64,000 bases of DNA. Origin: Clusia tigrina. Taxonomy: Eukaryota > Arthropoda > Insecta > Diptera > Clusiidae. Below, piece by piece: positions 12,700 to 25,871 of the stretch. Position numbers and translations under genes: made by a program. The stretch's first letter is position 1. The number at the start of each line of letters is the position of its first letter. Location of the stretch: NCBI GenBank assembly GCA_920105625.2, contig OV050032.1:97820542-97884541 (forward strand), read 5' to 3'. The notes under the pieces were generated by a model. That model worked only from the letters and a program-made list of their open reading frames with translations. It had not been told where the DNA came from and made no database searches.

Positions 12700-14419
12700 T
12701 TGCAACATACAAATGCTTGTAACTTTTTACTGGAGCGTCATAAAACCTTGACAGTTTGTGACAATGAAGTACCCGAGCCTCTTGTCAATTTAAGCTATCG
12801 CTCAAAACTATGCTACCCTAGAGTCCCAAATCAAACACAGATAAAACTTCAAACGCCCCGAACTTCTTTACGGTACGTCCTACACCTATCAAAGTTTGCA
12901 ACATACAAATGTTTGTACCTTTTTACTGGAGCGTCATAAAACCTTGAAATTTTGTAACAATAATGTACTCGAGCCTCTTGTCAATTTAAGCCATCGCTCA
13001 AAACTGTGCTACCCTAGAGTCCCAAATCAAACACTGATAAAACTTCAAACGCCCCTAACTTCTATACGGTACGTCCTAAACCTATCAAAGTTTGCAACAT
13101 ACAAATGCTTGTAACTTTTTACTGGAGCGTCATAAAACCTTGAAATTTTGTGACAATGAAGTACCCGCGCCTCTTGTCAATTTAAGCTATCGCTCAAAAC
13201 TATGCTACCCTAGAGTCCCAAATCAAACACTGATAAAACTTCAAACGCCCCGAACTTCTTTACGGTACGTCCTACACTTATCAAAGTTTGCAACATACAA
13301 ATGCTTGTAACTTTTTACTGGAGCGTCATAAAACCTTGAAATTTTGTAACAATGAAGTACCCGAGCCTCTTGTCAATTTAAGCTATCGCTCAAAACTATG
13401 CTACCCTAGAGTCCCAAATCAAGCACTTATAAAACTTCAAACGCCCCGAACTTCTTTACGGTACGTCCTACACCTATCAAAGGTTGCAACATACAAATGC
13501 TTGTAACTTTTTACTGGAGCGTCATAAAACCTTGAAATTTTGTAGCAATAAAGTACTCGAGCCTCTTGTCAATTTAAGCCATCGCTAACAACTATGCTAC
13601 CCTAGGGTCCCAAATCAAACACTGATAAAACTTCAAACGCCCCTAACTTCTTTACGGTACGTCCTACACCTATCAAAGTTTGCAATATACAAATGCTTGT
13701 AACTTTTTACTGGAGCGTCATAAAACCTTGAAATTTTGTAACAATGAAGTACCCGAGCCTCTTGTCAATTTAAGCCATCGCTCAAAGCTATGCTACCCTT
13801 GAGTCCCAAATCAAACACTGATAAAACTTCAAGCGCCCCTAACTTCTTTACGGTACGTCCAACACCTATCAAAGTTTGCAACATACAAATGCTTGTAACT
13901 TTTTACTGGAGCGTCATAAAACCTTGCAATTTTGTAACAATAAAGTACCCGAGCCTCTTGTCAATTTAAGCCATCGCTCAAAACTATGCTACCCTAGGGT
14001 CCCAAATCAAACACTGATAAAACTTCAAACGCCCCTAACTTCTATACGGTACGTCCTACACCTATCAAAGTTTGCAACATACAAATGCTTGTAACTATTT
14101 ACTGGAGCGTCATAAAACCTTGAAATTTTGTGACAATGAAGTACCCGAGAGTCCCAAATCAAACACTGATAAAACTTCAAACGCCCCTAACTTCTTTACG
14201 GTACGTCCTACACCTATCAAAGTTTGCAACATACAAATGCTTGTAACTTTTTACTGGAGCGTGATAAAACCTTGAAATTTTGTAACAATTAAGTACCCGA
14301 GCCTCTTGTCAATTTAAGCCATCGCTCAAAGCTATGCTACCTTAGAGTCCCAAATCAAACACTGATAAAACTGCAAACGCCCCAAACTTCTTTACGGTAC
14401 GTCATACACCTATCAAAGT
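12700..14419 (+). repeat. Domain I block, copy 2 of three
   Basis: Each monomer lies 9403 bp after its partner in 3297-5016, including the 152-bp monomer at 14072. Private changes are CTTGACAGTTTG near 12749, AACACAGATAAAAC near 12834, CCTAAACCTATC near 13076 and CGCTAACAAC near 13584. Confidence 0.88.
14072..14223 (+). repeat. 152-bp monomer, copy 5
   Basis: Same 44-bp deletion and TAACTATTTACTGG. Partner of 4669 (offset 9403) and 17511 (offset 3439). Confidence 0.95.
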
Positions 14420-15203
14420 TTGCAACATTCAAATGCTTGTAACTTTTTACAGGAGCGTCATAAAACCTTGAAATTTTGTAACAATTAAGTACTCGAGCCT
14501 CTTGTCAATTTAAGCTATCGATCAAAGCTATGCTACCCTAGAGTCCCAAATCAAACACTGATAAAACTTCCAACGCCCCAAACTTCTTTACGGTACGTCC
14601 TACACCTATCAAAGTTGGCAACATTCAAATTCTTGTAACTTTTTACTACAGCGTCATAAAACCCTGAAATTTTGTAACAATGAAGTACCCGAGCCTCTTG
14701 TCAATTTAAGCCATCGCTCAAAACTATGCTACCCTAGAGTCCCAAATCAAACACTGATAAAACTTGAAACGCCCCTAACTTCTATACGGTACGTCCTACA
14801 CCTATCAAAGTTTGCAACATACAAATGCTTGTAACTTTTTACGGGAGCGTCATAAAACCTTGAAATTTTGTGACAATGAAGTACCCGAGCCTCTTGTCAA
14901 TTTAAGCTATCGCTCAAAACTATGCTACCCTAGAGTCCCAAATCAAACACTGATAAAACTTCAAACGCCCCTAACTTCTTTACGGTACGTCCTACACCTA
15001 TCAAAGTTTGCAACATACAAATCCTTGTAACTTTTTACTGGAGCGTCATAAAACCTTGAAATTTGGTAACAATGAAGTACCCGAGCCTCTTGTCAATTTA
15101 AGCCATCGCTCAAAGCTATGCTACCCTTGAGTCCCAAATCAAACACTGATAAAACTTCAAACGCCCCTAACTTCTATACGGTACGTCCTACACCTATCAA
15201 AGT

Positions 15204-15398
15204 TTGCAACATACAAATGCTTGTAACTTTTTACTGGAGCGTCATAAAACCTTGACATTTGTGACAATGAAGTACCCGAGCCTCTTGTCAATTTAAGCTA
15301 TCGCTCAAAACTATGCTACCCTAGGGTCCCAAATCAAACACTGATAAAACTTCAAACGCCCCTAACTTCTATACGGTACGTCCTACACCTATCAAAGT
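15204..15398 (+). repeat. 195-bp monomer with 1-bp deletion
   Basis: CTTGACATTTGTGAC has one T fewer than its relatives (near 15256). Confidence 0.93.
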
Positions 15399-15550
15399 TT
15401 GCAACATACAAATGCTTGTAACTATTTACTGGAGCGTCATAAAACCTTGAAATTTTGTGACAATGAAGTACCCGAGAGTCCCAAATCAAACACTGATAAA
15501 ACTTCAAACGCCCCTAACTTCTTTACGGTACGTCCTACACCTATCAAAGT
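15399..15550 (+). repeat. 152-bp monomer, copy 6
   Basis: Same 44-bp deletion and TAACTATTTACTGG, lying directly after the 195-bp monomer at 15204. It is only 1327 bp from copy 5, so the unit between them was shortened. Confidence 0.95.
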
Positions 15551-16138
15551 TTGCAACATACAAATGCTTGTAACTTTTTACTGGAGCGTGATAAAACCTT
15601 GAAATTTTGTAACAATAAAGTACCCGAGCCTCTTGTCAATTTAAGCCATCGCTCAAAGCTATGCTACCTTAGAGTCCCAAATCAAACACTGATAAAACTG
15701 CAAACGCCCCAAACTTCTTTACGGTACGTCATACACCTATCAAAGTTTGCAACATTCAAATGCTTGTAACTTTTTACAGGAGCGTCACAAAACCTTGAAA
15801 TTTTGTAACAATTAAGTACTCGAGCCTCTTGTCAATTTAAGCTATCGATCAAAGCTATGCTACCCTAGAGTCCCAAATCAAACACTGATAAAACTTCCAA
15901 CGCCCCAAACTTCTTTACGGTACGTCCTACACCTATCAAAGTTGGCAACATTCAAATGCTTGTAACTTTTTACTACAGCGTCATAAAACCCTGAAATTTT
16001 GTAACAATGAAGTACCCGAGCCTCTTGTCAATTTAAGCCATCGCTCAAAACTATGCTACCCTAGAGTCCAAAATCAAGCACTTATAAAACTTCAAACGCC
16101 CCGAACTTCTTTACGGTACGTCCTACACCTATCAAAGG

Positions 16139-17662
16139 TTGCAACATACAAATGCTTGTAACTTTTTACTGGAGCGTCATAAAACCTTGACATTTTGTGA
16201 CAATGAAGTACCCGAGCCTCTTGTCAATTTAAGCTATCGCTCAAAACTATGCTACCCTAGAGTCCCAAATCAAACACTGATAAAACTTCAAACGCCCCGA
16301 ACTTCTTTACGGTACGTCCTACACCTATCAAAGTTTGCAACATACAAATGTTTGTACCTTTTTACTGGAGCGTCATAAAACCTTGAAATTTTGTAACAAT
16401 AATGTACTCGAGCCTCTTGTCAATTTAAGCCATCGCTCAAAACTGTGCTACCCTAGAGTCCCAAATCAAACACTGATAAAACTTCAAACGCCCCTAACTT
16501 CTATACGGTACGTCCTACACCTATCAAAGTTTGCAACATACAAATGCTTGTAACTTTTTACTGGAGCGTCATAAAACCTTGAAATTTTGTGACAATGAAG
16601 TACCCGCGCCTCTTGTCAATTTAAGCTATCGCTCAAAACTATGCTACCCTAGAGTCCCAAATCAAACACTGATAAAACTTCAAACGCCCCGAACTTCTTT
16701 ACGGTACGTCCTACACCTATCAAAGTTTGCAACATACAAATGCTTGTAACTTTTTACTGGAGCGTCATAAAACCTTGAAATTTTGTAACAATGAAGTACC
16801 CGAGCCTCTTGTCAATTTAAGCTATCGCTCAAAACTATGCTACCCTAGAGTCCCAAATCAAGCACTTATAAAACTTCAAACGCCCCGAACTTCTTTACGG
16901 TACGTCCTACACCTATCAAAGGTTGCAACATACAAATGCTTGTAACTTTTTACTGGAGCGTCATAAAACCTTGAAATTTTGTAGCAATAAAGTACTCGAG
17001 CCTCTTGTCAATTTAAGCCATCGCTAAAAACTATGCTACCCTAGGGTCCCAAATCAAACACTGATAAAACTTCAAACGCCCCTAACTTCTTTACGGTACG
17101 TCCTACACCTATCAAAGTTTGCAATATACAAATGCTTGTAACTTTTTACTGGAGCGTCATAAAACCTTGAAATTTTGTAACAATGAAGTACCCGAGCCTC
17201 TTGTCAATTTAAGCCATCGCTCAAAGCTATGCTACCCTTGAGTCCCAAATCAAACACTGATAAAACTTCAAGCGCCCCTAACTTCTTTACGGTACGTCCA
17301 ACACCTATCAAAGTTTGCAACATACAAATGCTTGTAACTTTTTACTGGAGCGTCATAAAACCTTGCAATTTTGTAACAATAAAGTACCCGAGCCTCTTGT
17401 CAATTTAAGCCATCGCTCAAAACTATGCTACCCTAGGGTCCCAAATCAAACACTGATAAAACTTCAAACGCCCCTAACTTCTATACGGTACGTCCTACAC
17501 CTATCAAAGTTTGCAACATACAAATGCTTGTAACTATTTACTGGAGCGTCATAAAACCTTGAAATTTTGTGACAATGAAGTACCCGAGAGTCCCAAATCA
17601 AACACTGATAAAACTTCAAACGCCCCTAACTTCTTTACGGTACGTCCTACACCTATCAAAGT
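16139..17662 (+). repeat. Domain I block, copy 3 of three
   Basis: Each monomer lies 3439 bp after its partner in 12700-14223, ending with the 152-bp monomer at 17511. The next monomer (17663) corresponds to 14420, not 14224, so one monomer was lost right after the short copy; the offset changes to 3243 bp and the match runs on to about 18.3 kb. Confidence 0.88.
17511..17662 (+). repeat. 152-bp monomer, copy 7 (last)
   Basis: Same 44-bp deletion and TAACTATTTACTGG. This is the rightmost copy; none is found in the remaining 46 kb. Confidence 0.95.
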
Positions 17663-18054
17663 TTGCAACATTCAAATGCTTGTAACTTTTTACAGGAGCG
17701 TCATAAAACCTTGAAATTTTGTAACAATTAAGTACTCGAGCCTCTTGTCAATTTAAGCTATCGATCAAAGCTATGCTACCCTAGAGTCCCAAATCAAACA
17801 CTGATAAAACTTCCAACGCCCCAAACTTCTTTACGGTACGTCCTACACCTATCAAAGTTGGCAACATTCAAATGCTTGTAACTTTTTACTACAGCGTCAT
17901 AAAACCCTGAAATTTTGTAACAATGAAGTACCCGAGCCTCTTGTCAATTTAAGCCATCGCTCAAAACTATGCTACCCTAGAGTCCCAAATCAAACACTGA
18001 TAAAACTTGAAACGCCCCTAACTTCTATACGGTACGTCCTACACCTATCAAAGT

Positions 18055-21000
18055 TTGCAACATACAAATGCTTGTAACTTTTTACGGGAGCGTCATAAAA
18101 CCTTGAAATTTTGTGACAATGAAGTACCCGTGCCTCTTGTCAATTTAAGCTATCGCTCAAAACTATGCTACCCTAGAGTCCCAAATCAAACACTGATAAA
18201 ACTTCAAACGCCCCTAACTTCTTTACGGTACGTCCTACACCTATCAAAGTTTGCAACATACAAATCCTTGTAACTTTTTACTGGAGCGTCATAAAACCTT
18301 GAAATTTTGTAACAATAAAGCACTCGAGCCTCTTGTCAATTTAAGCCATCGCTCAAAGCTATGCTACCCTTGAGTCCCAAATCAAACACTGATAAAACTT
18401 CAAATGGCCCTAACTTCTATACGGTATGTCCTACACCTATCAAAGTTTGCAACATACAAATGCTTGTAACTTTTTACTGGAGCGCAATAAAACCTTGAAA
18501 TTTTGTAACAATGAAGTACTCGAGCCTCTTGTCAATTTAAGCCATCGCTCAAAGCTATGCTACCCTTGAGTCCCAAATAAAACACTGATAAAACTTCAAA
18601 CGCCCCTAACTTCTTTACGGTACGTCCTACACCTATCAAAGTTTGCAACATACAAATGCTTGTAACTTTTTACTGAAGCGTCATAAAACCTTGAAATTTT
18701 GTAACAATGAAGTACCCGAGCCTCTTGTCAATTTAAGCCAACGCTCAAAGCTATGCTACCCTTGAGTTCCAAATCAAATACTGATAAAACTTCAAACGCC
18801 CCTAACTTCTATACGGTACGTCCTACACCTATCAAAGTTTGCAACATACAAATGCTTGTAACTTTTTACTGGAGCGTCATAAAACCTTGAAATTTTGTGA
18901 CAATGAAGTTCCCGAGCCTCTTGTCAATTTAAGCTATCGCTCAAAACTATGCTACCCTAGAGTCCCAAATCAAACACTGATAAAACTTCAAACGCCCCGA
19001 ACTTCTTTACGGTACGTCCTACACCTATCAAAGTTTGCAACATACAAATGCTTGTAACTTTTTACTGGAGCGCAATAAAACCTTGAAATTTTGTAACAAT
19101 GAAGTACTCGAGCCTCTTGTCAATTTAAGCCACCGCTCAAAGCTTTGCTACCCTTGAGTCCCAAATAAAACACTGATAAAACTTCAAACGCCCCTAACTT
19201 CTTCACGGTACGTCCTACACCTATCAAAGTTTGCAACATACAAATGCTTGTAACTTTTTACTGAAGCGTCATAAAACCTTGAAATTTTGTAACAATGAAG
19301 TACCCGAGCCTCTTGTCAATTTAAGCCAACGCTCAAAGCTATGCTACCCTTGAGTCCCAAATCAAACACTGATAAAACTTCAAACGCCCCTAACTTCTTT
19401 ACGGTACGTCCTACACCTATCAAAGTTTGCAACATACAAATGCTTGTAACTTTTTACTGGAGCGTCATAAAACCTTGAAATTTTGTGACAATGAAGTACC
19501 CGAGCCTCTTGTCAATTTAAGCTATCGCTCAAAACTATGCTACCCTAGAGTCCCAAATCAAACACTGATAAAACTTCAAACGCCCCGAACTTCTTTACGG
19601 TACGTCCTACACCTATCAAAGTTTGCAACATACAAATGCTTGTAACTTTTTACTGGAGCGTCATAGAACTTTGAAATTTTGTAACAATAAAGTACTCGAG
19701 CCTCTTGTCAATTTAAGCCATCGCTCAAAACTATGCTACCCTAGAGTCACAAATCAAACACTGATAAAACTTCAAACGCCCCTAACTTCTTTACGGTACG
19801 TCCTACACCTATCAAAGTTTGCAACATACAAATGCTTGAAACTTTTTACTGGAGCGTCATAAAACCTTGAAATTTTGTAACAATGAAGTACCCAAGCCTC
19901 TTGTCAATTTAAGCCATCGCTCAAAGCTATGCTACCCTTGAGTCCCAAATCAAACACTGATAAAACTTCAAACGCCCCTAACTTCTTTACGGTACGTCCT
20001 ACACCTATCAAAGTTTGCAACATACAAATTTTTGTAACTTTTTACTGGAGCGTCATAAAACCTTGAAATTTTGTGACAATGAAGTACCCGAGCCTCTTGT
20101 CAATTTAAGCTATCGCTCAAAATTATGCTACCCTAGAGTCCCAAATCAAACACTGATAGAACTTCAAACGCCCCTAACTTCTATACGGTACGTCCTACAC
20201 CTATCAAAGTTTGCAACATAGAAATGCTTGTAACTTTTTACTGGAGCGTCATAAAACCTTGAAATTTTGTGACAATGAAGTACCCGAGCCTCTTGTCAAT
20301 TTAAGCTATCGCTCAAAACTATGCTACCCTAGAGTCCCAAATCAAACACTGATAAAACTTCAAACGCCCCGAACTCCTTTACGGTACGTCCTACACCTAT
20401 CAAAGGTTGCAAAATATAAATGCTTGTAACTTTTTACTGGAGCGTCATAAAACCTTGAAATTTTGTAACAATAAAGTACTCGAGCCTCTTGTCAATTTGA
20501 GCCATCGCTCAAAACTATGCTACCCTAGAGTCCCAAATTAAACACTGATAAAACTTCAAACGCCCCTAACTTCTTTACGGTACGTCCTACACCTATCAAA
20601 GTTTGCAACATACTAATGCTTGTAGCTTTTTACTGGAGCGTCATAAAACCTTGAAATTTTTTAACAATGAAGTACCCGAGCCTCTTGTCAATTTAAGCCA
20701 TCGCTCAAAACTGTGCTACCCTAGAGTCCCAAATCAAACACTGATAAAACTTCAAACGCCCCGAACTCCTTTACGGTACGTCCTACACCTATCAAAGGTT
20801 GCAAAATATAAATGTTTGTAACTTTTTACTGGAGCGTCATAAAACCTTGAAATTTTGTAACAATAAAGTACCCGAGCCTCTTGTCAATTTAAGCTATCGC
20901 TCAAAACTATGCTACCCTAGAGTCCCAAATCAAACACTGATAAAACTTCAAACGCCCCTAACTTCTTTACGGTACGTCCTACACCTATCAAAGTTTGCAA

Positions 21001-21951
21001 CATACAAATGCCTGTAACTTTTTACTGGAGAGTCATAAAACCTTGAAATTTTGTGACAATGAAGTACCCGAGCCTCTTGTCAATTTAAGCTATCGCTCAA
21101 AACTATGCTACCCTAGAGTCCCAAATCAAACACTGATAAAACTTCAAACGCCCCGAATTTCTTTACGGTACGTCCTACACCTATCAAAGTTTGCAACATA
21201 CAAATGCTTGTAACTTTTTACTGGAGCGTCATAAAACCTTGAAATTTTGTAACAATAAAGTACTCGAGCCTCTTGTCAATTTAAGCCATCGCTCAAAACT
21301 ATGCTACCGTAGAGTCCCAAATCAAACACTGATAAAACTTCAAACGCCCCTAACTTCTTTACGGTACGTACTACACCTATCAAAGTTTGCAACATACAAA
21401 TGCTTGTAACCTTGAAATTTTGTAACAATGAAGTACCCGAGCCTCTTGTCAATTTAAGCCATCGCTCAAAGCTATGCTACCCTTGAGTCCCAAATCAAAC
21501 ACTGATAAAACTTCAAAAGCCCCTAACTTCTTTACGGTACGTCCTACACCTATCAAAGTTTGTAACATACAAATGTTTGTAACTTTTTACTGGAGCGTCA
21601 TAAAACCTTAAAATTTTGTGACAATGAAGTACCCGAGACTCTTGTCAATTTAAGCTATCGCTCAAAGCTATGCTACCCTAGAGTCCCAAATCAAACACTG
21701 ATAAAACTTCAAATGCCCAGAACTCCTTTACGGTACGTCCTACACCTATCAAAGGTTGCAACATACAAATGCTTGTAACTTTTTACTGGAGCGTCATAAA
21801 ACCTTGAAATTTTGTAACAATAAAGTACTCGAGCCTCTTGTCAATTTGAGCCATCGCTCAAAACTATGCTACCCTAGAGTCCCAAATCAAACACTGATAA
21901 AACTTCTAACGCCCCTAACTTCTATACGGTACGTCCTACACCTATCAAAGT
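18055..21951 (+). repeat. ~3.9-kb tandem repeat of domain II, copy 1 (3897 bp)
   Basis: Twenty monomers, starting with the TTTTACGGGAGCG copy. Rare forms in order: GTTCCCGAG (18839), GCAATAAAACC (19035), ACTGAAGCG (19231), GCTTGAAAC (19819), AAATATAAATGC (20407), ACTAATGCTTGTAGC (20603), GGAGAGTCAT (20995), CTACCGTAGAG (21191). One extra monomer (20799, AAAATATAAATGTTTG) and a 23-bp deletion (21387) set it apart from copy 2. Confidence 0.9.
21387..21559 (+). repeat. 173-bp monomer, 23-bp deletion (p25-p47)
   Basis: TTGTAAC is joined to CTTGAAATTTTG near 21409. The two ends share AAC. The partner monomer in the second 3.9-kb copy (25088) is full length, so the deletion came after that duplication or was repaired by exchange. 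Confidence 0.94.
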
Positions 21952-24900
21952 TTGCAACATACAAATGCTTGTAACTTTTTACGGGAGCGTCATAAAACCT
22001 TGAAATTTTGTGACAATGAAGTACCCGAGCCTCTTGTCAATTTAAGCTATCGCTCAAAACTATGCTACCCTAGAGTCCCAAATCAAACACTGATAAATCT
22101 TCAAACGCCCCTAACTTCTTTACGGTACGTCCTACACCTATCAAAGTTTGCAACATACAAATGCTTGTAACTTTTTACTGGAGCGTCATAAAACCTTGAA
22201 ATTTTGTAACAATAAAGCACTCGAGCCTCTTGTCAATTTAAGCCATCGCTCAAAGCTATGCTACCCTTGAGTCCCAAATCAAACACTGATAAAACTTCAA
22301 ATGGCCCTAACTTCTATACGGTACGTCCTACACCTATCAAAGTTTGCAACATACAAATGCTTGTAACTTTTTACTGGAGCGCAATAAAACCTTGAAATTT
22401 TGTAACAATGAAGTACTCGAGCCTCTTGTCAATTTAAGCCATCGCTCAAAGCTATGCTACCCTTGAGTCCCAAATAAAACACTGATAAAACTTCAAACGC
22501 CCCTAACTTCTTTACGGTACGTCCTACACCTATCAAAGTTTGCAACATACAAATGCTTGTAACTTTTTACTGAAGCGTCATAAAACCTTGAAATTTTGTA
22601 ACAATGAAGTACCCGAGCCTCTTGTCAATTTAAGCCAACGCTCAAAGCTATGCTACCCTTGAGTCCCAAATCAAATACTGATAAAACTTCAAACGCCCCT
22701 AACTTCTATACGGCACGTCCTACACCTATCAAAGTTTGCAACATACAAATGCTTGTAACTTTTTACTGGAGCGTCATAAAACCTTGAAATTTGGTGACAA
22801 TGAAGTTCCCGAGCCTCTTGTCAATTTAAGCTATCGCCCAAAACTATGCTACCCTAGACTCCCAAATCAAACACTGATAAAACTTCAAACGCCCCGAACT
22901 TCTTTACGGTACGTCCTACACCTATCAAAGTTTGCAACATACAAATGCTTGTAACTTTTTACTGGAGCGCAATAAAACCTTGAAATTTTGTAACAATGAA
23001 GTACTCGAGCCTCTTGTCAATTTAAGCCATCGCTCAAAGCTATGCTACCCTTGAGTCCCAAATAAAACACTGATAAAACTTCAAACGCCCCTAACTTCTT
23101 CACGGTACGTCCTACACCTATCAAAGTTTGCAACATACAAATGCTTGTAACTTTTTACTGAAGCGTCATAAAACCTTGAAATTTTGTAACAATGAAGTAC
23201 CCGAGCCTCTTGTCAATTTAAGCCAACGCTCAAAGCTATGCTACCCTTGAGTCCCAAATCAAACACTGATAAAACTTCAAACGCCCCTAACTTCTATACG
23301 GTACGTCCTACACCTATCAAAGTTTGCAACATACAAATGCTTGTAACTTTTTACTGGAGCGTCATAAAACCTTGAAATTTTGTGACAATGAAGTACCCGA
23401 GCCTCTTGTCAATTTAAGCTATCGCTCAAAACTATGCTACCCTAGAGTCCCAAATCAAACACTGATAAAACTTCAAACGCCCCGAACTTCTTTACGGTAC
23501 GTCCTACACCTATCAAAGTTTGCAACATACAAATGCTTGTAACTTTTTACTGGAGCGTCATAAAACTTTGAAATTTTGTAACAATAAAGTACTCGAGCCT
23601 CTTGTCAATTTAAGCCATCGCTCAAAACTATGCTACCCTAGAGTCCCAAATCAAACACTGATAAAACTTCAAACGCCCCTAACTTCTTTACGGTACGTCC
23701 TACACCTATCAAAGTTTGCAACATACAAATGCTTGAAACTTGTTACTGGAGCGTCATAAAACCTTGAAATTTTGTAACAATGAAGTACCCGAGCCTCTTG
23801 TCAATTTAAGCCATCGCTCAAAGCTATGCTACCCTTGAGTCCCAAATCAAACACTGATAAAACTTCAAACGCCCCTAACTTCTTTACGGTACGTCCTACA
23901 CCTATCAAAGTTTGCAACATACAAATGTTTGTAACTTTTTACTGGAGCGTCATAAAACCTTGAAATTTTGTGACAATGAAGTACCCGAGCCTCTTGTCAA
24001 TTTAAGCTATCGCTCAAAACTATGCTACCCTAGAGTCCCAAATCAAACACTGATAAAACTTCAAACGCCCCGAACTTCTTGACGGTACGTCCTACACCTA
24101 TCAAAGTTTGCAACATACAAATGCTTGTAACTTTTTACTGGAGCGTCATAAAACTTTGAAATTTTGTAACAATGAAGTACCCGAGCCTCTTGTCAATTTA
24201 AGCTATCGCTCAAAACTATGCTACCCTAGAGTCCCAAATCAAACACTGATAAATCTTCAAACGCCCCGAACTCCTTTACGGTTCGTCCTACACCTATCAA
24301 AGGTTGCAACATATAAATGCTTGTAACTTTTTACTGGAGCGTCATAAAACCTTGAAATTTTGTAACAATAAAGTACTCGAGCCTCTTGTCAATTTGAGCC
24401 ATCGCTCAAAACTATGCTACCCTAGAGTCCCAAATCAAACACTGATAAAACTTCAAACGCCCCTAACTTCTTTACGGTACGTCCTACACCTATCAAAGTT
24501 TGCAACATACTAATGCTTGTAGCTTTTTACTGGAGCGTCATAAAACCTTGAAATTTTTTAACAATGAAGTACCCGAGCCTCTTGTCAATTTAAGCCATCG
24601 CTCAAAGCTATGCTACCCTTGAGTCCCAAATCAAACACTGATAAAACTTCAAACGCCCCTAACTTCTTTACGGTACGTCCTACACCTATCAAAGTTTGCA
24701 ACATACAAATGCCTGTAACTTTTTACTGGAGAGTCATAAAACTTTGAAATTTTGTGACAATGAAGTACCCGAGCCTCTTGTCAATTTAAGCTATCGCTCA
24801 AAACTATGCTACCCTAGAGTCCCAAATCAAACACTGATAAAACTTCAAACGCCCCGAACTTCTTTACGGTACGTCCTACACCTATCAAAGTTTGCAACAT

Positions 24901-25675
24901 ACAAATGCTTGTAACTTTTTACTGGAGCGTCATAAAACCTTGAAATTTTGTAACAATAAAGTACTCGAGCCTCTTGTCAATTTAAGCCATCGCTCAAAAC
25001 TATGCTACCGTAGAGTCCCAAATCAAACACTGATAAAACTTCAAACGCCCCTAACTTCTTTACGGTACGTCCTACACCTATCAAAGTTTGCAACATACAA
25101 ATGCTTGTAACTTTTTACTGGAGCGCCATAAAATCTTGAAATTTTGTAACAATGAAGTACCCGAGCCTCTTGTCAATTTAAGCCATCGCTCAAAGCTATG
25201 CTACCCTTGAGTCCCAAATCAAACACTGATAAAACTTCAAACGCCCCTAACTTCTTTACGGTACGTCCTACACCTATCAAAGTTTGTAACATACAAATGT
25301 TTGTAACTTTTTACTGGAGCGTCATAAAACCTTAAAATTTTGTGACAATGAAGTACCCGAGACTCTTGTCAATTTAAGCTATCGCTCAAAACTATGCTAC
25401 CCTAGAGTCCCAAATCAAACACTGATAAAACTTCAAACGCCCAGAACTCCTTTACGGTACGTCCTACACCTATCAAAGGTTGCAACATACAAATGCTTGT
25501 AACTTTTTACTGGAGCGTCATAAAACCTTGAAATTTTGTAACAATAAAGTACTCGAGCCTCTTGTCAATTTGAGACATCGCTCAAAACTATGCTACCCTA
25601 GAGTCCCAAATCAAACACTGATAAAACTTCAAACTCCCCTAACTTCTTTACGGTACGTCCTACACCTATCAAAGT
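21952..25675 (+). repeat. ~3.9-kb tandem repeat of domain II, copy 2 (3724 bp)
   Basis: Repeats copy 1 at an offset of 3897 bp up to 24695, then 3701 bp (one monomer fewer), then 3724 bp after the partner of the 23-bp-deleted monomer. Private changes are CGGCACGTCC near 22711, TTTGGTGACAATG near 22793, CTAGACTCCC near 22855 and GCTTGAAACTTGTTAC near 23731. A shorter third fragment occurs at 36231-36818. Confidence 0.9.
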
Positions 25676-25871
25676 TTGCAACATACTAATGCTTGTAGCT
25701 TTTTACTGGAGCGTCATAAAACCTTGAAATTTTTTAACAATGAAGTGCCCGAGCTTCTTGTCAATTTAAGCCATCGCTCAAAGCTATGCTACCCTTGAGT
25801 CCCAAATCAAACACTGATAGAACTTCAAACGCCCCTAACTTCTTTACGGTACGTCCTACACCTATCAAAGT
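25088..25871 (+). repeat. Four-monomer block, copy 1 of a 2744-bp-offset pair
   Basis: Starts: 25088 (GCGCCATAAAATC), 25284 (GTAACATACAAATGTTTG, CTTAAAATTTTG), 25480 (TTTGAGACATCGC, CAAACTCCCC), 25676 (ACTAATGC, AAGTGCCCGAGCTTC). The same set is at 27832-28615. The first three monomers also belong to the end of the 3.9-kb copy 2. Confidence 0.87.

Larger units (their letters stand above)
78..18054 (+). repeat. Domain I: indel-rich, irregular higher-order repeats
   Basis: About 94 monomers, of which 14 have lost bases, so the phase shifts many times. Monomers start at 78, 274, 470, then every 196 bp from 632, 2352, 2905, 4821, 5963, 6517, 7888, 8628, 11720, 14224, 15551 and 17663, with short copies in between. 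Diagnostic variants are GACATTTTGTGAC, CTAGGGTCCC, CGGTACGGCC, CTATTTACTGG, ACTACAGCG, AACATTCAAATGC and CCCCAAAC. Blocks repeat at offsets of 2895, 3092, 3439, 9368 and 9403 bp, giving a mosaic with no single strict period. Confidence 0.9.
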
